Shown piece by piece: positions 46,901 through 56,084 of a stretch of DNA of 64,000 nucleotides (within the stretch, counting starts at the first letter, position 1; the number at the start of each line of letters is the position of its first letter). A program made the translations under genes and the position numbers. The notes under the pieces are model-generated. The model had not been told where the DNA came from, searched no databases, and saw only the letters and a list, made by a program, of their open reading frames with translations. Where the stretch lies: positions 6,506,800-6,570,799 of the forward strand of contig JAKOON010000027.1 of assembly GCA_022577435.1 (NCBI GenBank). Direction: 5' to 3'. Source of the stretch: Embiotoca jacksoni (taxonomy: Eukaryota; Chordata; Actinopteri; Embiotocidae).

Positions 46901-48281
46901 CTCTGCTGATGATAAGTACCATTTCACTGCAGCGGGAGTTGTTGTTGTTGTTTTTTTGTTTTTTTAATACCTGATAGCGGCACCTTGTGAAATAAAACTC
47001 ACAGAGCCTGTACCGTTCCTACTATCCTCTAATATTTTGGGGTCTAATCAATTAGACATGATGTCGTTCATTGATTAGAAAAAAAAAAAAGTGGATCACG
47101 CAAAAAAAAAATCTAACTAAGCGGAAACAAACGGTTTTTGCCACCAGGACAAAAACAAACTGTGTCTCCTGTGTGGAGCACGTCGCTCGGTCATCACGGA
47201 GAGGTAGTGTGAAAATAGAATTGGTGTTATGAAGTAAAATTGGGACGAGTGTATGGATTTTTTGTTGTTGTTGTTTTTGTAGGAGTTAAGACTATTCAAG
47301 CTGAGCTGGGGAAATGAGGACAGAGGGAAAGGATTCTCACAAACAAAGCACAAAAAGTAAACAATAAATGTTGTCATTTATGTGAAATGTACAAACGAAT
47401 CGCTTCAGCTCTCGTAGGAAGGACCGGTGTTAAATGTACTAAAACTCACCGGCACACGCGTTGAGGAACAGCCAGTCCGTTTTCCTCATTCGGTTTCTAA
47501 TCTGCTTTAACTTCTTGAAGTCGACCTCTTGCTCCTCTTTGCTCATGGCTCCGGCTGCGAGCTCTATCCTCTGGAAGTCCATTTTGACATGGTCTTCCCT
47601 CTTGGGCGTGGGAGGGGATCTCCTCTGGCCCTGGCCTCCGCTGCAACTGCTCCTCCACCGAGCCCTGTCCTGCTCGTTGATGACGGGCGAGGGCTCCGCG
47701 GACTCCGCGGCCAGCTCTATGGCCTCCGGGTGGGTGGGCTTGGGGAGGTCGCACACCACACACTTTGCAGTTCTGGGCCAGTTCTGGTAAGTGCACGCTG
47801 TACATGTCCAGTGCTGCTGGTGGGTGTTGAGTCTGTTCCTGTCATTGTACTCCTCACAGGTGTCCACAGGAGAGTGGAGAGCGGGGCGGCCGCCCGTGTT
47901 GGAGCCCGACGTCTGGGGAGACTCGGTGGGGCTGCTGGTCCTCGGGCGCTGACACATGCACTGCGTGCAACGGACGGCACGGGCCCAGTTCAGGTAGGTG
48001 CACATCTGGCAGGACCACTTGCTGGCGATCTCGGCCATGCCGGCTGACCTGACTCTCGGTCGAGCACTGGAGTCGGGGCAGATGAGGAGGTTGCTGCCGC
48101 TCCCGGTTCTAGGCGGATCCCACTCCGGACTAGGGTCCAGCTCCGGTCGGATTTTATAAGGTTCCTCTGTGATGATGGGACCTCTCAACCTGTGTGCACG
48201 ACACATAGTGCATTTGAGTGTAGACGGCCAGTTTTCGTAGGTGCAGTAGTCACAGGCCCACTTTACCTTCTGTTCCGTCAT
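34014..48281 (-). CDS. zranb1: ZRANB1 / TRABID deubiquitinase, complete coding region
   Basis: ZRANB1 (TRABID) is an OTU-family deubiquitinase that prefers K29- and K33-linked chains and has been linked to Wnt signalling. Nine coding exons on the minus strand join in frame: 48281-47450, 43404-43217, 41831-41678, 40701-40630, 39748-39550, 39126-39006, 38428-38299, 37609-37380 and 34229-34014. They total 2142 nt, or 713 residues; human has 708. Order: three NZF zinc fingers (near residues 8-27, 88-110 and 154-177, each with W-x-C-x2-C-T-Y and a C-x2-C), a basic linker, the ankyrin-like ubiquitin-binding domain (exons 2-3), then the OTU domain with catalytic Cys in TAGDCLLDS and His in TRGHFSAL, and an acidic C-terminal tail. 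All catalytic and zinc residues seen are intact. The gene is tail-to-tail with ctbp2 and head-to-head with hpdl. Confidence 0.97.
34382..36900. repeat. ~133-bp satellite, 19 copies, with five-unit higher-order blocks
   Basis: Nineteen head-to-tail units, 126-152 bp each. Each unit is a T run, ACCCCAATCACCAAAAATAA, a run of AAATA/AATAA, then TATTGGTCAAAAGTAGTTTT, CACTATTACCTGTCCCC and GTATTATGTCGCG. GGTCAAAAG occurs near 34451, 34594, 34746, 34878, 35009, 35141, 35269, 35396, 35528, 35670, 35802, 35931, 36059, 36192, 36329, 36462, 36594, 36720 and 36854. Marker variants repeat every fifth unit (about 661 bp). Length variation is mostly in the T run. Confidence 0.95.
37140..37348 (+). mobile_element. 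3' tail of a non-LTR retrotransposon-like element
   Basis: A T-rich stretch leads to AAAAATTTCCCCTCGGGGAT and TAATAAAG, then a simple-repeat tail of CCTAA units (37304-37347). This arrangement (short CCCC/GGGG hairpin, AATAAAG, microsatellite tail) is typical of the 3' end of fish LINEs and related SINEs. No coding part is present, so it is a truncated copy. Family assignment is not possible by eye. Confidence 0.5.
37380..37609 (-). CDS. zranb1: zranb1 coding exon 8: catalytic His of the OTU domain
   Basis: Acceptor gtgtcctcag; donor CAAGAG|gtgaga. Reads VYLPLLWEQSFCWKSPIALG, then YTRGHFSALVAMENDGYDNR and LPLVDSERKLLHVHFLSAQE. 230 nt. Confidence 0.97.
37610..38298 (-). other. zranb1 intron
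   Basis: 0.7 kb with A runs, one G run at 37957-37969 and a C run. Nothing gene-like was seen. Confidence 0.7.
38299..38428 (-). CDS. zranb1: zranb1 coding exon 7 (OTU domain)
   Basis: Acceptor tttctcccactcag; donor CAAG|gtgagg. Reads PGASLEQTHIFVLAHILRRP, then IIVYGVKYYKSFRGETLGYT and RFQ. 130 nt. Confidence 0.97.
38429..39005 (-). other. zranb1 intron
   Basis: About 580 bp with A and T runs; no exon was seen. Confidence 0.7.
39006..39126 (-). CDS. zranb1: zranb1 coding exon 6 (OTU domain)
   Basis: Acceptor gtggttttag; donor AGCCAG|gtaatt. Reads FYTRWKEWESWYSQSFGLHF, then SLREEQWQEDWAFILSLASQ. 121 nt. Confidence 0.97.
39127..39549 (-). other. zranb1 intron
   Basis: About 420 bp with several A/T runs and a C run at 39186-39204; nothing gene-like. 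Confidence 0.7.
39550..39748 (-). CDS. zranb1: zranb1 coding exon 5: catalytic Cys of the OTU domain
   Basis: Acceptor cggtgtgtag; donor CACTG|gtgaga. Reads ELEEESPVINWSLELGTRLD, then YALWNRTAGDCLLDSVLQAT, with the nucleophilic Cys in GDCLLD, and continues KDSVLRKTLHDSLHDCSHW. 199 nt. Confidence 0.97.
39749..40629 (-). other. zranb1 intron
   Basis: 0.9-kb AT-rich intron; nothing gene-like. Confidence 0.7.
40630..40701 (-). CDS. zranb1: zranb1 coding exon 4
   Basis: 72-nt exon. Acceptor gtcttttgcag; donor AAAG|gtacgc. Reads IEDLPPAVQEKLFDEVLDRD, then VQK, linking the ankyrin-like and OTU domains. Confidence 0.96.
40702..41677 (-). other. zranb1 intron
   Basis: About 1 kb with a short (GC/AC)n block at 40902-40937 and a (CCG)n block near 41226; nothing gene-like. 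Confidence 0.7.
41678..41831 (-). CDS. zranb1: zranb1 coding exon 3 (ankyrin-like ubiquitin-binding domain)
   Basis: Acceptor tttgtgtcttcag; donor GCAG|gtactc. Reads VNQQAAKCIPSMVCPELTEQ, then IRREIAASLHQRKGDFACYF and LTDLVTFTLPA. 154 nt. Confidence 0.97.
41832..43216 (-). other. zranb1 intron
   Basis: 1.4 kb. A non-repetitive AT-rich stretch at 42740-43090 could be regulatory. No exon was recognised. Confidence 0.65.
43217..43404 (-). CDS. zranb1: zranb1 coding exon 2 (ankyrin-like ubiquitin-binding domain)
   Basis: Acceptor cctctgctgcag; donor ACTGAG|gtgagc. Reads GVVEGDLAAIEAYKSSGGDI, then ARQLTADEVQLLNRSSAFDV and GFTLVHLAIRFQRQDMLAIL. 188 nt. Confidence 0.97.
43405..47449 (-). other. 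first large zranb1 coding intron
   Basis: 4 kb with a (GT)n block (43903-43955), a (CCT)n block near 44534-44553 and A/T runs. No exon or RNA gene was recognised. Confidence 0.65.
43903..43955. repeat. (GT)n microsatellite
   Basis: Perfect GT repeat of about 52 bp; CA on the zranb1 transcript. Confidence 0.95.
47450..48281 (-). CDS. zranb1: zranb1 coding exon 1: three NZF zinc fingers and linker
   Basis: Starts at the ATG in the context gatccaccATGACGG. NZF1 has Cys at residues 10, 13, 24 and 27 (CDYCTYENW..CTMC). NZF2 is WSCQMCTYLNW..CTQC and NZF3 is WTCTACTYQNW..CVVC; all four zinc ligands are present in each. The Thr-Tyr pair used in K29/K33 ubiquitin binding is kept in all three. Ends KKTDWLFLNACA, donor GCCG|gtgagt. 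832 nt. Confidence 0.97.
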
Positions 48282-48306
48282 GGTGGATCACTTCTTTGTC
48301 GCTCGA
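48282..48306 (-). other. zranb1 5' UTR up to a probable acceptor
   Basis: Upstream of the ATG the minus strand has a good acceptor (ctgttgtcacgacag), so the 5' UTR probably continues in a separate exon. Candidate donors on the minus strand are ACG|gtaaga at 48824 and AAAG|gtaaaa near 49060. Confidence 0.4.
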
Positions 48307-48824
48307 CCTGTCGTGACAACAGATGTGAAGCACAGAAGAAGCTTGATGACTTATCTCGAAAAGGTCCGAGCTGCCTGTTTTAATTAAAACACACACAACT
48401 TCTCCCCAAGTTTGTGAACTAAACTTTGCATCAAGTCGGGCATCTTCACTGACACACACACACACACACACACCGGCAGCCCGAGATTTTTTTTTTTTTT
48501 TTTTTTTTTGGCGTGATTAAAACTACCTGCCGGCTGCTCGTGATCAGTTAACAGCTTGGATTTAATTCACACGACGAGGACCTTTTTTTTTATTTTTTTT
48601 ATTTTATTTTGTATTTCCGTTACCGAGTACAAAATGTTTCAGTCTTTAGCTTTTTTTTTTTTTTTTTTTTTTTAGCCTGTTAGCTGGCAGGGCTAACCTT
48701 GTAGCATTGTACAACGACAGCAGCCGTGAAACTCAATTTGTAAACGAGGATTTCACGGAGCGAACAAACGCAGAACAAGTCACCGATACGAACTAGTTGA
48801 AGAAACATATGCCAGGTCTCTTAC

Positions 48825-49021
48825 CGTTTCGTGACTGCGCTCGTTTCCCAAGTGCTTGCTTGAAAACCACAACAAACACTTCTTGTCCAGTCCTCCCCCC
48901 CCCTCCCTCTCCTCCTCCACCACCACCACCACCACCTCCCCTCTCTCCTCCTCCTCCTCCTCCTCCTCCTCAATCAAACCTTTTCCCGAATCCGAAATAT
49001 TTCCACTCCTTTGCTCGCTCA

Positions 49022-49057
<36 letters not shown>

Positions 49058-49230
49058 TTTGCGGACACATTAACCTCTCGCTGAACAAAGCGCAGCCCGG
49101 CGAGGCCTCTGAACTCCTCTGCTCATGGTGTAAATCCGCCACTCTCCGCGGTTTACATCGCCTCCGTGTTGTTTAATGGCGGCGACAGCGAGACAAATGA
49201 GTAGCGGAGCCAAAATAAACGCTGGGCTTT
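48825..49230 (-). promoter_or_regulatory. probable zranb1 promoter / first non-coding exon region
   Basis: This GC-richer block with ATGGCGGC, GGA/GGT purine tracts on the minus strand and two minus-strand donor matches is the likely start of zranb1 transcription. No TATA box was recognised. The exact start is not visible. Confidence 0.35.
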
Positions 49231-49744
49231 TTGCCTTCGTCACCAATCATCTGGCTCGGCTCGCGACGCGATTGGACGAAGGGGAAAGTACTGTGTTGCG
49301 TTCAGGGGCTGTTGGAAATGTTCCAAGGGAAGCGGTACCGCGAGGTTGAATATCAAAAGGCAAGAGAACTTCTTGCCGTGTCACCATGGACGTAACCACG
49401 GCCTTTTTGGAGAGGGGTGGGGGGGGAGTGGGGGGTCGTGTCACATGATATTAAAACCCTCTCAGGCGCTGCGGTTGCTCTCCTCCGGCGGGAACGTTGG
49501 AAAAATACTTTATTGTGGTAGGTTCAAAGTTGCACCGATACGCATGACGTGATGTTTTGTTTTGTTTTTTGTTTTTTTTATTCTGAGACCTTCAGAGCAG
49601 TTATTCATCTGCTCCTTCTGCAGCTCAGGTTTTACATTTGGCCACAGAGACTGTAGTTTTACATCCAGCGAGAAAGCTGTAAAAAAAAAAAAAAAGGTTG
49701 TTTCTATTGTTGTTTCTCTTCTGGGAATCATTTCAGAATGGGAT

Positions 49745-49886
49745 AGAACAGACCAATCAGAGGGGAGGGTAGAATAGACCAATCAGAGGGCAAGATAGAA
49801 TAGACCAATCAGAGGGGAGGGTAGAATAGACCAATAGGAAGGCAGGATAGAATAGATCAATAAGAAGGCAGTATAGAACAGACACT
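49745..49886 (+). repeat. 26-bp minisatellite carrying CCAAT boxes
   Basis: Six units of 26 bp (GACCAATCAGAGG-type starts near 49751, 49777, 49803, 49829, 49855 and 49881). The first three have GACCAATCAGAGG, the later ones decay. An inverted copy (CTGATTGGTCTATTC) follows at 49888-49902. CCAAT with this context resembles NF-Y sites. It lies about 0.6-0.7 kb upstream of hpdl. Confidence 0.85.
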
Positions 49887-49904
49887 TCTGATTGGTCTAT
49901 TCAA

Positions 49905-50135
49905 TTTAATGCATTTAATTATAATTAAATTAAAAATATATATATATAAAACTTAATTAATAAGTTATATATTAACTTCAGTTAATATTAAGTTATTAAC
50001 TTAATTATATTATATATTAAGTTATATATTATAACTTAATTTATATTATAACTTCTATATTATATATATATATTATATATTATAATTTAATTTAATTAAT
50101 TAATATATATAACAAATTAATAATTTAATGCAATC
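49905..50135. repeat. AT-only low-complexity block
   Basis: About 230 bp of TA/TTAA alternation with many overlapping palindromes (TATATATA, TTAATTAATTAA). Likely cruciform-prone or an easily melted region between the minisatellite and hpdl. Confidence 0.85.
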
Positions 50136-50448
50136 CGTTACAGTTACTAGACAGCTGTGTCCGTCTTCATCTTGGACTTCTATCATTGTAGCTTTCAGCT
50201 ATATTTATATATATATATGATCTCTTCAGGAGAATCTTTGGAAGTGAGGACACATCTTATAATTTTGTTTGTGTACATTTTCTCTTTACCTTTACCGTGA
50301 TGACTAATGAGTGTTGTTGTTGTTTTTTTGTACCCTGTATATACAGGTTATATATGCACTGGTTATTTAAGGTGTGTGAGCAGGACGTGTCCGACTTCCT
50401 TGTTTTATTTGAACACGCCCCCCCTTTCAAAACGTCACATGGAGAAAC

Positions 50449-51147
50449 ATGGCTGTTTTCTTGAGCCGGTTACTCCACGTTTCGCTCCACGTTTCTAACG
50501 CGGAGAAAATAGCGAGTGACCTCGTGTCTAAATTCAAGTTTAATTTGTTTGCTACCAGACTGACTGACGGGTCCAGGCAGCTCGCTTTCAGGAAGGGGGC
50601 GGCGGTGTTCCTCGTAAACGAGAGACCGGACCAGAGTGGTGTGGGAATGAATGAAGGGCTCCGGGAGTTACCGAACAACTACACCGGCGATCCGCACCGG
50701 GTCGACGTGGGGAAACGCAAGCAAGGTAACGCTTCAGCGTGTCTTTACGACGTGAACCCGCGTCACTCGGTGGATACTGTCAGCAACGTGTGTTTCGAGG
50801 TAGAGGATCTGGAAAGGTCGTTCAAGGTTCTTCGTCATCTGGGCTGCAGTTTTTTTGGTGCCTCCCACGACGGTAGCGGACGAGAGTGGTGTTGTAACCT
50901 ACGCGGTGGTCAAATCTATTGTGGGAAACGTGTGCCACACTTTAATAGACAAGACGAAGTATGAGGGAGCCTTTTTACCCGGGTTTGATGTCACAAAAAC
51001 GGACTGGAGCGTGGAGGAAGAAGAGGACATGTCCTGTCCCGTTACGCACTTTGATCACATAACTTATGCCTGTCCCAGGAAAACAACCCACCAGGTCACG
51101 AGGTGGTACGAGAATCTCTTTGGTTTTCAGAGGTTTTTCATTGATAG
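50449..51147 (+). CDS. hpdl: hpdl coding exon 1 (contains the frameshift)
   Basis: Begins MAVFLSRLLHVSLHVSNAEK. The first frame gives sense up to VLRHLGCSF; after the T run the family-like sequence (VPPTTVADESGVVTYAVV, then YEGAFLPGFDVTK and FDHITYAC) continues in the next frame. Donor GATAG|gtgaga. The break lies in the first VOC half. Confidence 0.9.
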
Positions 51148-52560
51148 GTGAGAAACTAATGGCTTTCCAAATTATTTTATCATCACGATCTTCTTCTTTT
51201 TTTTATTATTATTATTTATTATTCAACATGATGTCAGTAATCAAGATTGTTTGTTCTTGTGAGCAGCAATGAAGATGTGGATGAAGGTTTTGTCATAAAC
51301 CAGGAGGGCATTGGACTGCGACTTACTGCCATGGAGTACTGGAAATGCAGCAAAGCTGGCATCGCTCTTCCCAATGCGGACAAAAAAGAGCCTGACTGCA
51401 AGCTTGTCATTGCAGAATCACTGCCTGAACAAGGTAAACCGCAGCACCTCCATACTTCAAACTATTTGATTTATGCCATCATTTCTGATACGACAACGTC
51501 CTCATGTGCTTTCACTTTTTTTTTTTTTTTTTTTTTCAGGCAGGAACCAGGTTGACACCTTCTTGGAGCAGCACAGAGCCCCGGGGATCCAGCACATTGG
51601 GCTGTACACCAAAAACATCGTCTCCACCGCACATGTAATGGCTGAAGCGGGAGTACAGTTTTTCTCGCCTCCTCCCGCCTACTACTCGAAGGTTTGGATT
51701 TGTCAGAACTTACAGAACTGTGCAACTTATTTTACCATAAGAAATAAAAACCACCGGTCACCCAATTGCTTTGAGAAATCGCCGCTGTCAAAAGATAATT
51801 TGGCTTTCGTATTTTTATAATCGTTCCATGGTTGTGACATCAGCAGGCACAAAGAGGACAGGGCCTGCTTTGTACACGTAAACATTGAGGCTAAATCCAT
51901 ATTTACTGACTTGAGAAGGACAACAAAACATACAGAAATATTTGTATTTCTTTGTTGGCAATCCAGCCCACGTGACCGTATTCTCTAATAGTGTACGATA
52001 GATTCAGAACGTAAAATGCAAACGGCTACGGTTGGCAATTGTTTTACACGTCCCGTTTGCGGTGACAGGTGGGAAGAAAGCAGGAAATAGAGGAAGCGGG
52101 ACACAACCCTCAGATGCTGGCGCGGCACGGCATCCTCCTGGACACGGACCTGCACCAGGATCCCCTAACTCAGGCAACATCCATCGAAAACAGAAGGTGC
52201 GAGAGGGCTGTAATCTCGCACTCCTTTTAAACCTGTTTTTCTTCCACACAGTATATTTTCTTATAGAAGATTTATTTATCTTTTGCTGTCAATTACAGTA
52301 GCCTATAGTATATCCATTTAACCAACCAAGTGCTCTTACCTTGTTGTTATGTTTTCAGATACCTTCTCCAGGTGTTCACCAAGCCCATATTTGCTGAGGA
52401 CACCTTCTTCCTCGAGCTGATAGAGCGAAGAGGGGCGAAGGGTTTTGGCGAGGGGAACATCAGGGCACTGTGGAGGTCGGTGCAGGCGTACATGGAGAGT
52501 GAGACGGGCGATTCTGAAGGACAGACATCTCCAAAAACTGTGCAAACTGCTCAGTATTAG
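50449..52560 (+). CDS. hpdl: 4-hydroxyphenylpyruvate dioxygenase-like protein, with an apparent 1-base frameshift in exon 1
   Basis: HPDL is a VOC-fold Fe(II) dioxygenase-family protein, reported to be mitochondrial and to take part in making a 4-hydroxybenzoate-type precursor of ubiquinone. Five exons: 50449-51147, 51267-51433, 51540-51691, 52069-52196 and 52359-52560 (TAG). Family landmarks: DGSRQLAFRKGAAVFLVNE, VNPRHSVDTVSNVCFEV, FDHITYAC with the first metal His, IQHIGLYTKNIV with the second His, LELIERRGAKGFGEGN with the metal Glu. Exon 1 changes frame at the 7-T run at 50850-50856; counted with one T fewer, the total is 1347 nt (448 residues). Human HPDL has 371 residues and is intronless. 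About 35 extra residues lie after FLVNE. The start fits the context gaaacATGG. Confidence 0.92.
50850..50856 (+). other. 7-T run at which the hpdl frame breaks
   Basis: Codons GGC TGC AGT before the run are in frame 1 and GTG CCT CCC after it are in frame 2. Six T here would keep one frame. Homopolymer miscount is the simplest explanation; a true inactivating allele is the alternative. Confidence 0.85.
51267..51433 (+). CDS. hpdl: hpdl coding exon 2
   Basis: Acceptor cttgtgagcag; donor CAAG|gtaaac. Reads NEDVDEGFVINQEGIGLRLT, then AMEYWKCSKAGIALPNADKK and CKLVIAESLPEQ. The acceptor has a weak pyrimidine tract. Confidence 0.92.
51540..51691 (+). CDS. hpdl: hpdl coding exon 3: second metal-ligand His
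   Basis: Acceptor is a long T run ending in CAG; donor TCGAAG|gtttgg. Reads GRNQVDTFLEQHRAPGIQHI, then GLYTKNIVSTAHVMAEAGVQ and FFSPPPAYYSK. 152 nt. Confidence 0.94.
52069..52196 (+). CDS. hpdl: hpdl coding exon 4
   Basis: Acceptor tttgcggtgacag; donor AGAAG|gtgcga. Reads VGRKQEIEEAGHNPQMLARH, then GILLDTDLHQDPLTQATSIE. Matches the ARQGILLDGD region of human HPDL, but the end of this exon is less conserved. 128 nt. Confidence 0.88.
52359..52560 (+). CDS. hpdl: hpdl last coding exon: metal-ligand Glu and C-terminus
   Basis: Acceptor ttgttatgttttcag. Reads YLLQVFTKPIFAEDTFFLEL, then IERRGAKGFGEGNIRALWRS. The Glu of LELIER is the third metal ligand of the family. Ends KTVQTAQY followed by TAG. 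Confidence 0.96.
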
Positions 52561-53211
52561 TCACTCCAAACATTTTTAACTGATGCTGCTGTATTTCCTG
52601 TGTTTTATATATCAATGTAAGGGGAATTATAAGGGGGAAAAAAAAATATGCAAGATATTTTCTAAAAGTGCTCTCTGTTCCAGCAGTGGATTTAGAAGTA
52701 AAGTCACTTGTTGCACTGTTAACACGCTACCAATTATATTATTTATTGACATCTATATGTGGACATGATTGAAGTGATTAAAAACAAAGTGTTACACACT
52801 GTCCTTTTAAATGTTCCAACAGAAATACACATGCTGTAACGGTAAAAGAATGTTTTTGTTTTCACAGTATCAAACCAAATGACTCCAGAGCAACTGTTCT
52901 CCAAAAAAAAAATCTGTGACTCAACAGTCGACCGTGAAGGCCAATTACTGTCCTCACAATAACGTGCTCAGTGTTTCTGACCATGTGTGTGGTCCAAACC
53001 TTCTGAATGAGGCCCTTGATCTCTCAGATCATCTTTGGCAAACATCGCTAGAAGCAAGAGATGGATTGAATGTTTAGTGATGATCTGAGGCACTGGTTCT
53101 TAACTTGTGGGTCACTACCCATTTTTAGGTTGCGGATAAATCCCTGAAAAAAAAAAAAAAGTCAAATTTATGTTTTTAAAGTCTACATTATTGTGTTTAA
53201 AGATTAATCAC

Positions 53212-53217
53212 AATAAA
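53212..53217 (+). terminator. probable hpdl polyadenylation signal
   Basis: AATAAA about 650 bp after the hpdl stop. An ATTAAA near 52773 is an earlier alternative. Confidence 0.45.
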
Positions 53218-56084
53218 GTAGGTCCTATTAACTCAAGCTACTGAAAGGCTGTTAACTCATCAATGACGATATTACAACATAGTGTAATATAAAACTGTTA
53301 TATTTATAAAAGGGCCAGTTCTGCATTTTGAGTTCTTGCACTTTAAATTCAAATTTTTGAGTTCAGGACTTTAACTTTTAGGGCCTGTTTTTACACTTGG
53401 ATATTAATACTTTCACTTAAAAGATGTGTATATTTATTCTACAAATGTCTGTGTCCATGTACATAATAGAGGAACACTGACCACTTTATCATTGAGTCAG
53501 AACCTAGAATTTTACACCAGAATTATTCCATTTGTAAATGGTGAATTAATTTAGGATTACTAGTTTTTTTTTTTTTTTATCAGGGAAACATTATAATTAC
53601 TGAAACTTGAACTGAGCCTAATTGCCCGTTTTTTTTTTCTAAACAGCTCACACACAGTCGACCGTTACAGGACGAACAGCTGCACCTCTTTCAGATGCTG
53701 TGGAGGTTTTAGCAATGTGCATGCTTTGGCAAAAACTTGGCTTCAGAGCCTCTCAGAAGGGATCTCCAAACCGACGTAGATGTGCCAGTTCAATTAACTT
53801 GGCTGTAAACAATATAGGCGAGGATTAGGGGGATAGATGAGACACAGTGAAATTTAGATGTTCTATGAAAGCCATATGCTCTTTTTATGACCTGACTGTA
53901 GTTGATGTCCCACTGACTAACACCAGAGGGTGGTTTCTACAAGAAGCAGCCGTTTTTTAAAGTCATGCACTTCTGCATTTTGACAAATGGTGTCAGTGTT
54001 TTTCTTGTAATCAAGGGTGACTCTCTGAGCCAAACTAAACTTTTAAATAGTTGACTGTACATTAAAAACGTGTGCTCATTGGCAGAATGACAAAACTAAC
54101 ACAACACTTATAGAATACATGTATTCTCTACAGTTCATTTAGCTTTAGAGCTTTTTGTGCTACAGTAGCAAGAGTTAAATGTTTCAAATTATGAAAGAAA
54201 ACAAACTTTTAAATCTGATATAAAGGGAAGTTCTGCGAGTGATTGAGAGGATTAACTGTTCATTAAAGTTGAGAAGGGATGGCTCCTGTAACAGGAGTCC
54301 TCTCGCCATCTGTCTCCAGCCAGTGTGAAACACAGATGGCATACAGCATTCTGCATGGGGTGTCAGTACTGGGAGCTGGAAGATCACTTCCTTTTTTACT
54401 GTTACCCATATGCTAGCTGCACTGACACCAACAAAGTAAAAGAGAAATGATTAAAAACAACAAAATGAAGACTTATGAATCAACACTGCATGAAATTCTT
54501 TTCACTCCGGGTTACTTTTGTAGTCTTTTCTTGCACTATGATTAGTGGATACTGCCCCCTATGGTTGTAAAAGTCACAACACACACTGCCGAACTTATTG
54601 AACTTGCAGGACTCTCAGCCCTGTGCAAGAAGTTGTTTCAATCACCTGCTTCTTAAAAACTTGTCAGTAGTTTTCTGAGATTGCAAAAACGAAAATGCAA
54701 TGTTTCTACTGCTGTTGAGGGTTTCGGTAAAAACAACTTGTCGCCCCCACACTGCAGTCTACACAGAGGAGGAGACAAATCCTGGGTGCCTTTTAGCACA
54801 AAAGACAGACAGTCTAAAACCGAGGAGGACAGTCTGACGGTCTGGGGGAGATTAGAGGCACACAACAGATGTCACTCCTTGATTAACAATACTGTCTGCC
54901 AGGGGTGAGCCTCAGCCCCCCACCCTCCTGACACCCAGTGCGTTAACTTCAGCCCTCATAAAAAATAAATCCACTTACTGTATGTGATGTTATGGGACAG
55001 GAATCTTAAAGTTTATTGAGCTTTTCATATTGCAGAACCCAGCGGGACATCACCTTTAAATACAGTTGCTTTCCTGTTTAAATAAACAGACACAAGTTCA
55101 GTTATTGTTATTACTGGTGATACATTTTTTTTTTTTTTTAATCATTTAGCATCAATCAAGCAAGCATGTCTCATGATAAACACAATGTTGAAACTGACAA
55201 GAGAGCTGCTTTGAAAGTGAGTCCCAACCTTAGAGGGGACAATATAGGAGTTACAAGATGATTAAAAAGATCAAAAATATGACCAGGGTCAAAGTGTTCC
55301 TCTTTTTCTTGTGAAACAATGTATTTTAATTTGCCAGATCTGCAAAAAGTATTTGAATGAAGGAAAAAAAAAAAAAAAGAAGATTTTAAACACAAATCTT
55401 TCTTTTTTGAGTTTAAGTGGTCAGAGGATAAAGTTTTGGAATCACAGAGCTAAATGCAGTTACAATTATTGCTCAGTATGTGAGTGTAGATCAACAACTA
55501 AAACCTACACGGTAATATAATAGCATTTCACATGGTGATGTCGATCATAATAAACCCAGAATTCAGCTCCTGGAAGAACATCTGTTTGTCATAATTGTAT
55601 TTATTTAGGTCTAGCCTATGTTATACTGGAACTCATTTCGTGAGCTGTGTATATAACATGTTTCTCCATTTGACTCTTTTTTTTTTTTTTTTTGTAGGTC
55701 TGTAAGCAACACAGTTGATAGTTTATCACGTTACACCACTGTCTATTGCGAAAGTGCCTTGTCTATATGCACAGCTCAAAACTGTGATTACTTTTCATTA
55801 CTGCAGGGTCGATCAGTCCACTAGTTGTGGGCGCGGGGATGATTTTTCACACGAAAGACGTGTTAGAGATTCAGATTGTCCTTTCCACCGCCACGAGCTT
55901 CATCTAAGCTGGGGACGGTGCTGAAATAAAAACTAATTAGGTAAATAATCCAAGTCAAACCGAACGATTTCAATGGTTTAATAACTTATCGGACACCCCT
56001 CTCCCCTGTCAAAAGTGGTACCGCCCGTATATGTTGTCACAGCCTCATTAGCGTGCAATCTTTGTAGGACAGTAGTGAACCGGG
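53218..56084. other. intergenic spacer between hpdl and fam53b
   Basis: AT-rich and relatively poor in microsatellites, with T runs at 53565-53579, 55126-55138 and 55677-55693. A CTCF-like site (minus strand CCATAGGGGGCAG) is at 54552-54564. No gene was recognised; EEF1AKMT2 and ABRAXAS2, which sit here in human, are not visible. Confidence 0.6.
54552..54564 (-). promoter_or_regulatory. weak CTCF-like motif
   Basis: CCATAGGGGGCAG on the minus strand; one clear departure from the core at position 4. Confidence 0.25.

Noticed and set aside
47529..48047. 172-codon plus-strand frame across zranb1 exon 1
   Set aside because: It is the antisense shadow of the zinc-finger exon; the minus-strand frame has intact NZF cysteines and family similarity.
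51247..51555. Reading hpdl exon 2 straight through into the T run
   Set aside because: The GRNQVDTFLEQH continuation needs the donor at 51433 and acceptor at 51539; phases agree exactly with splicing.
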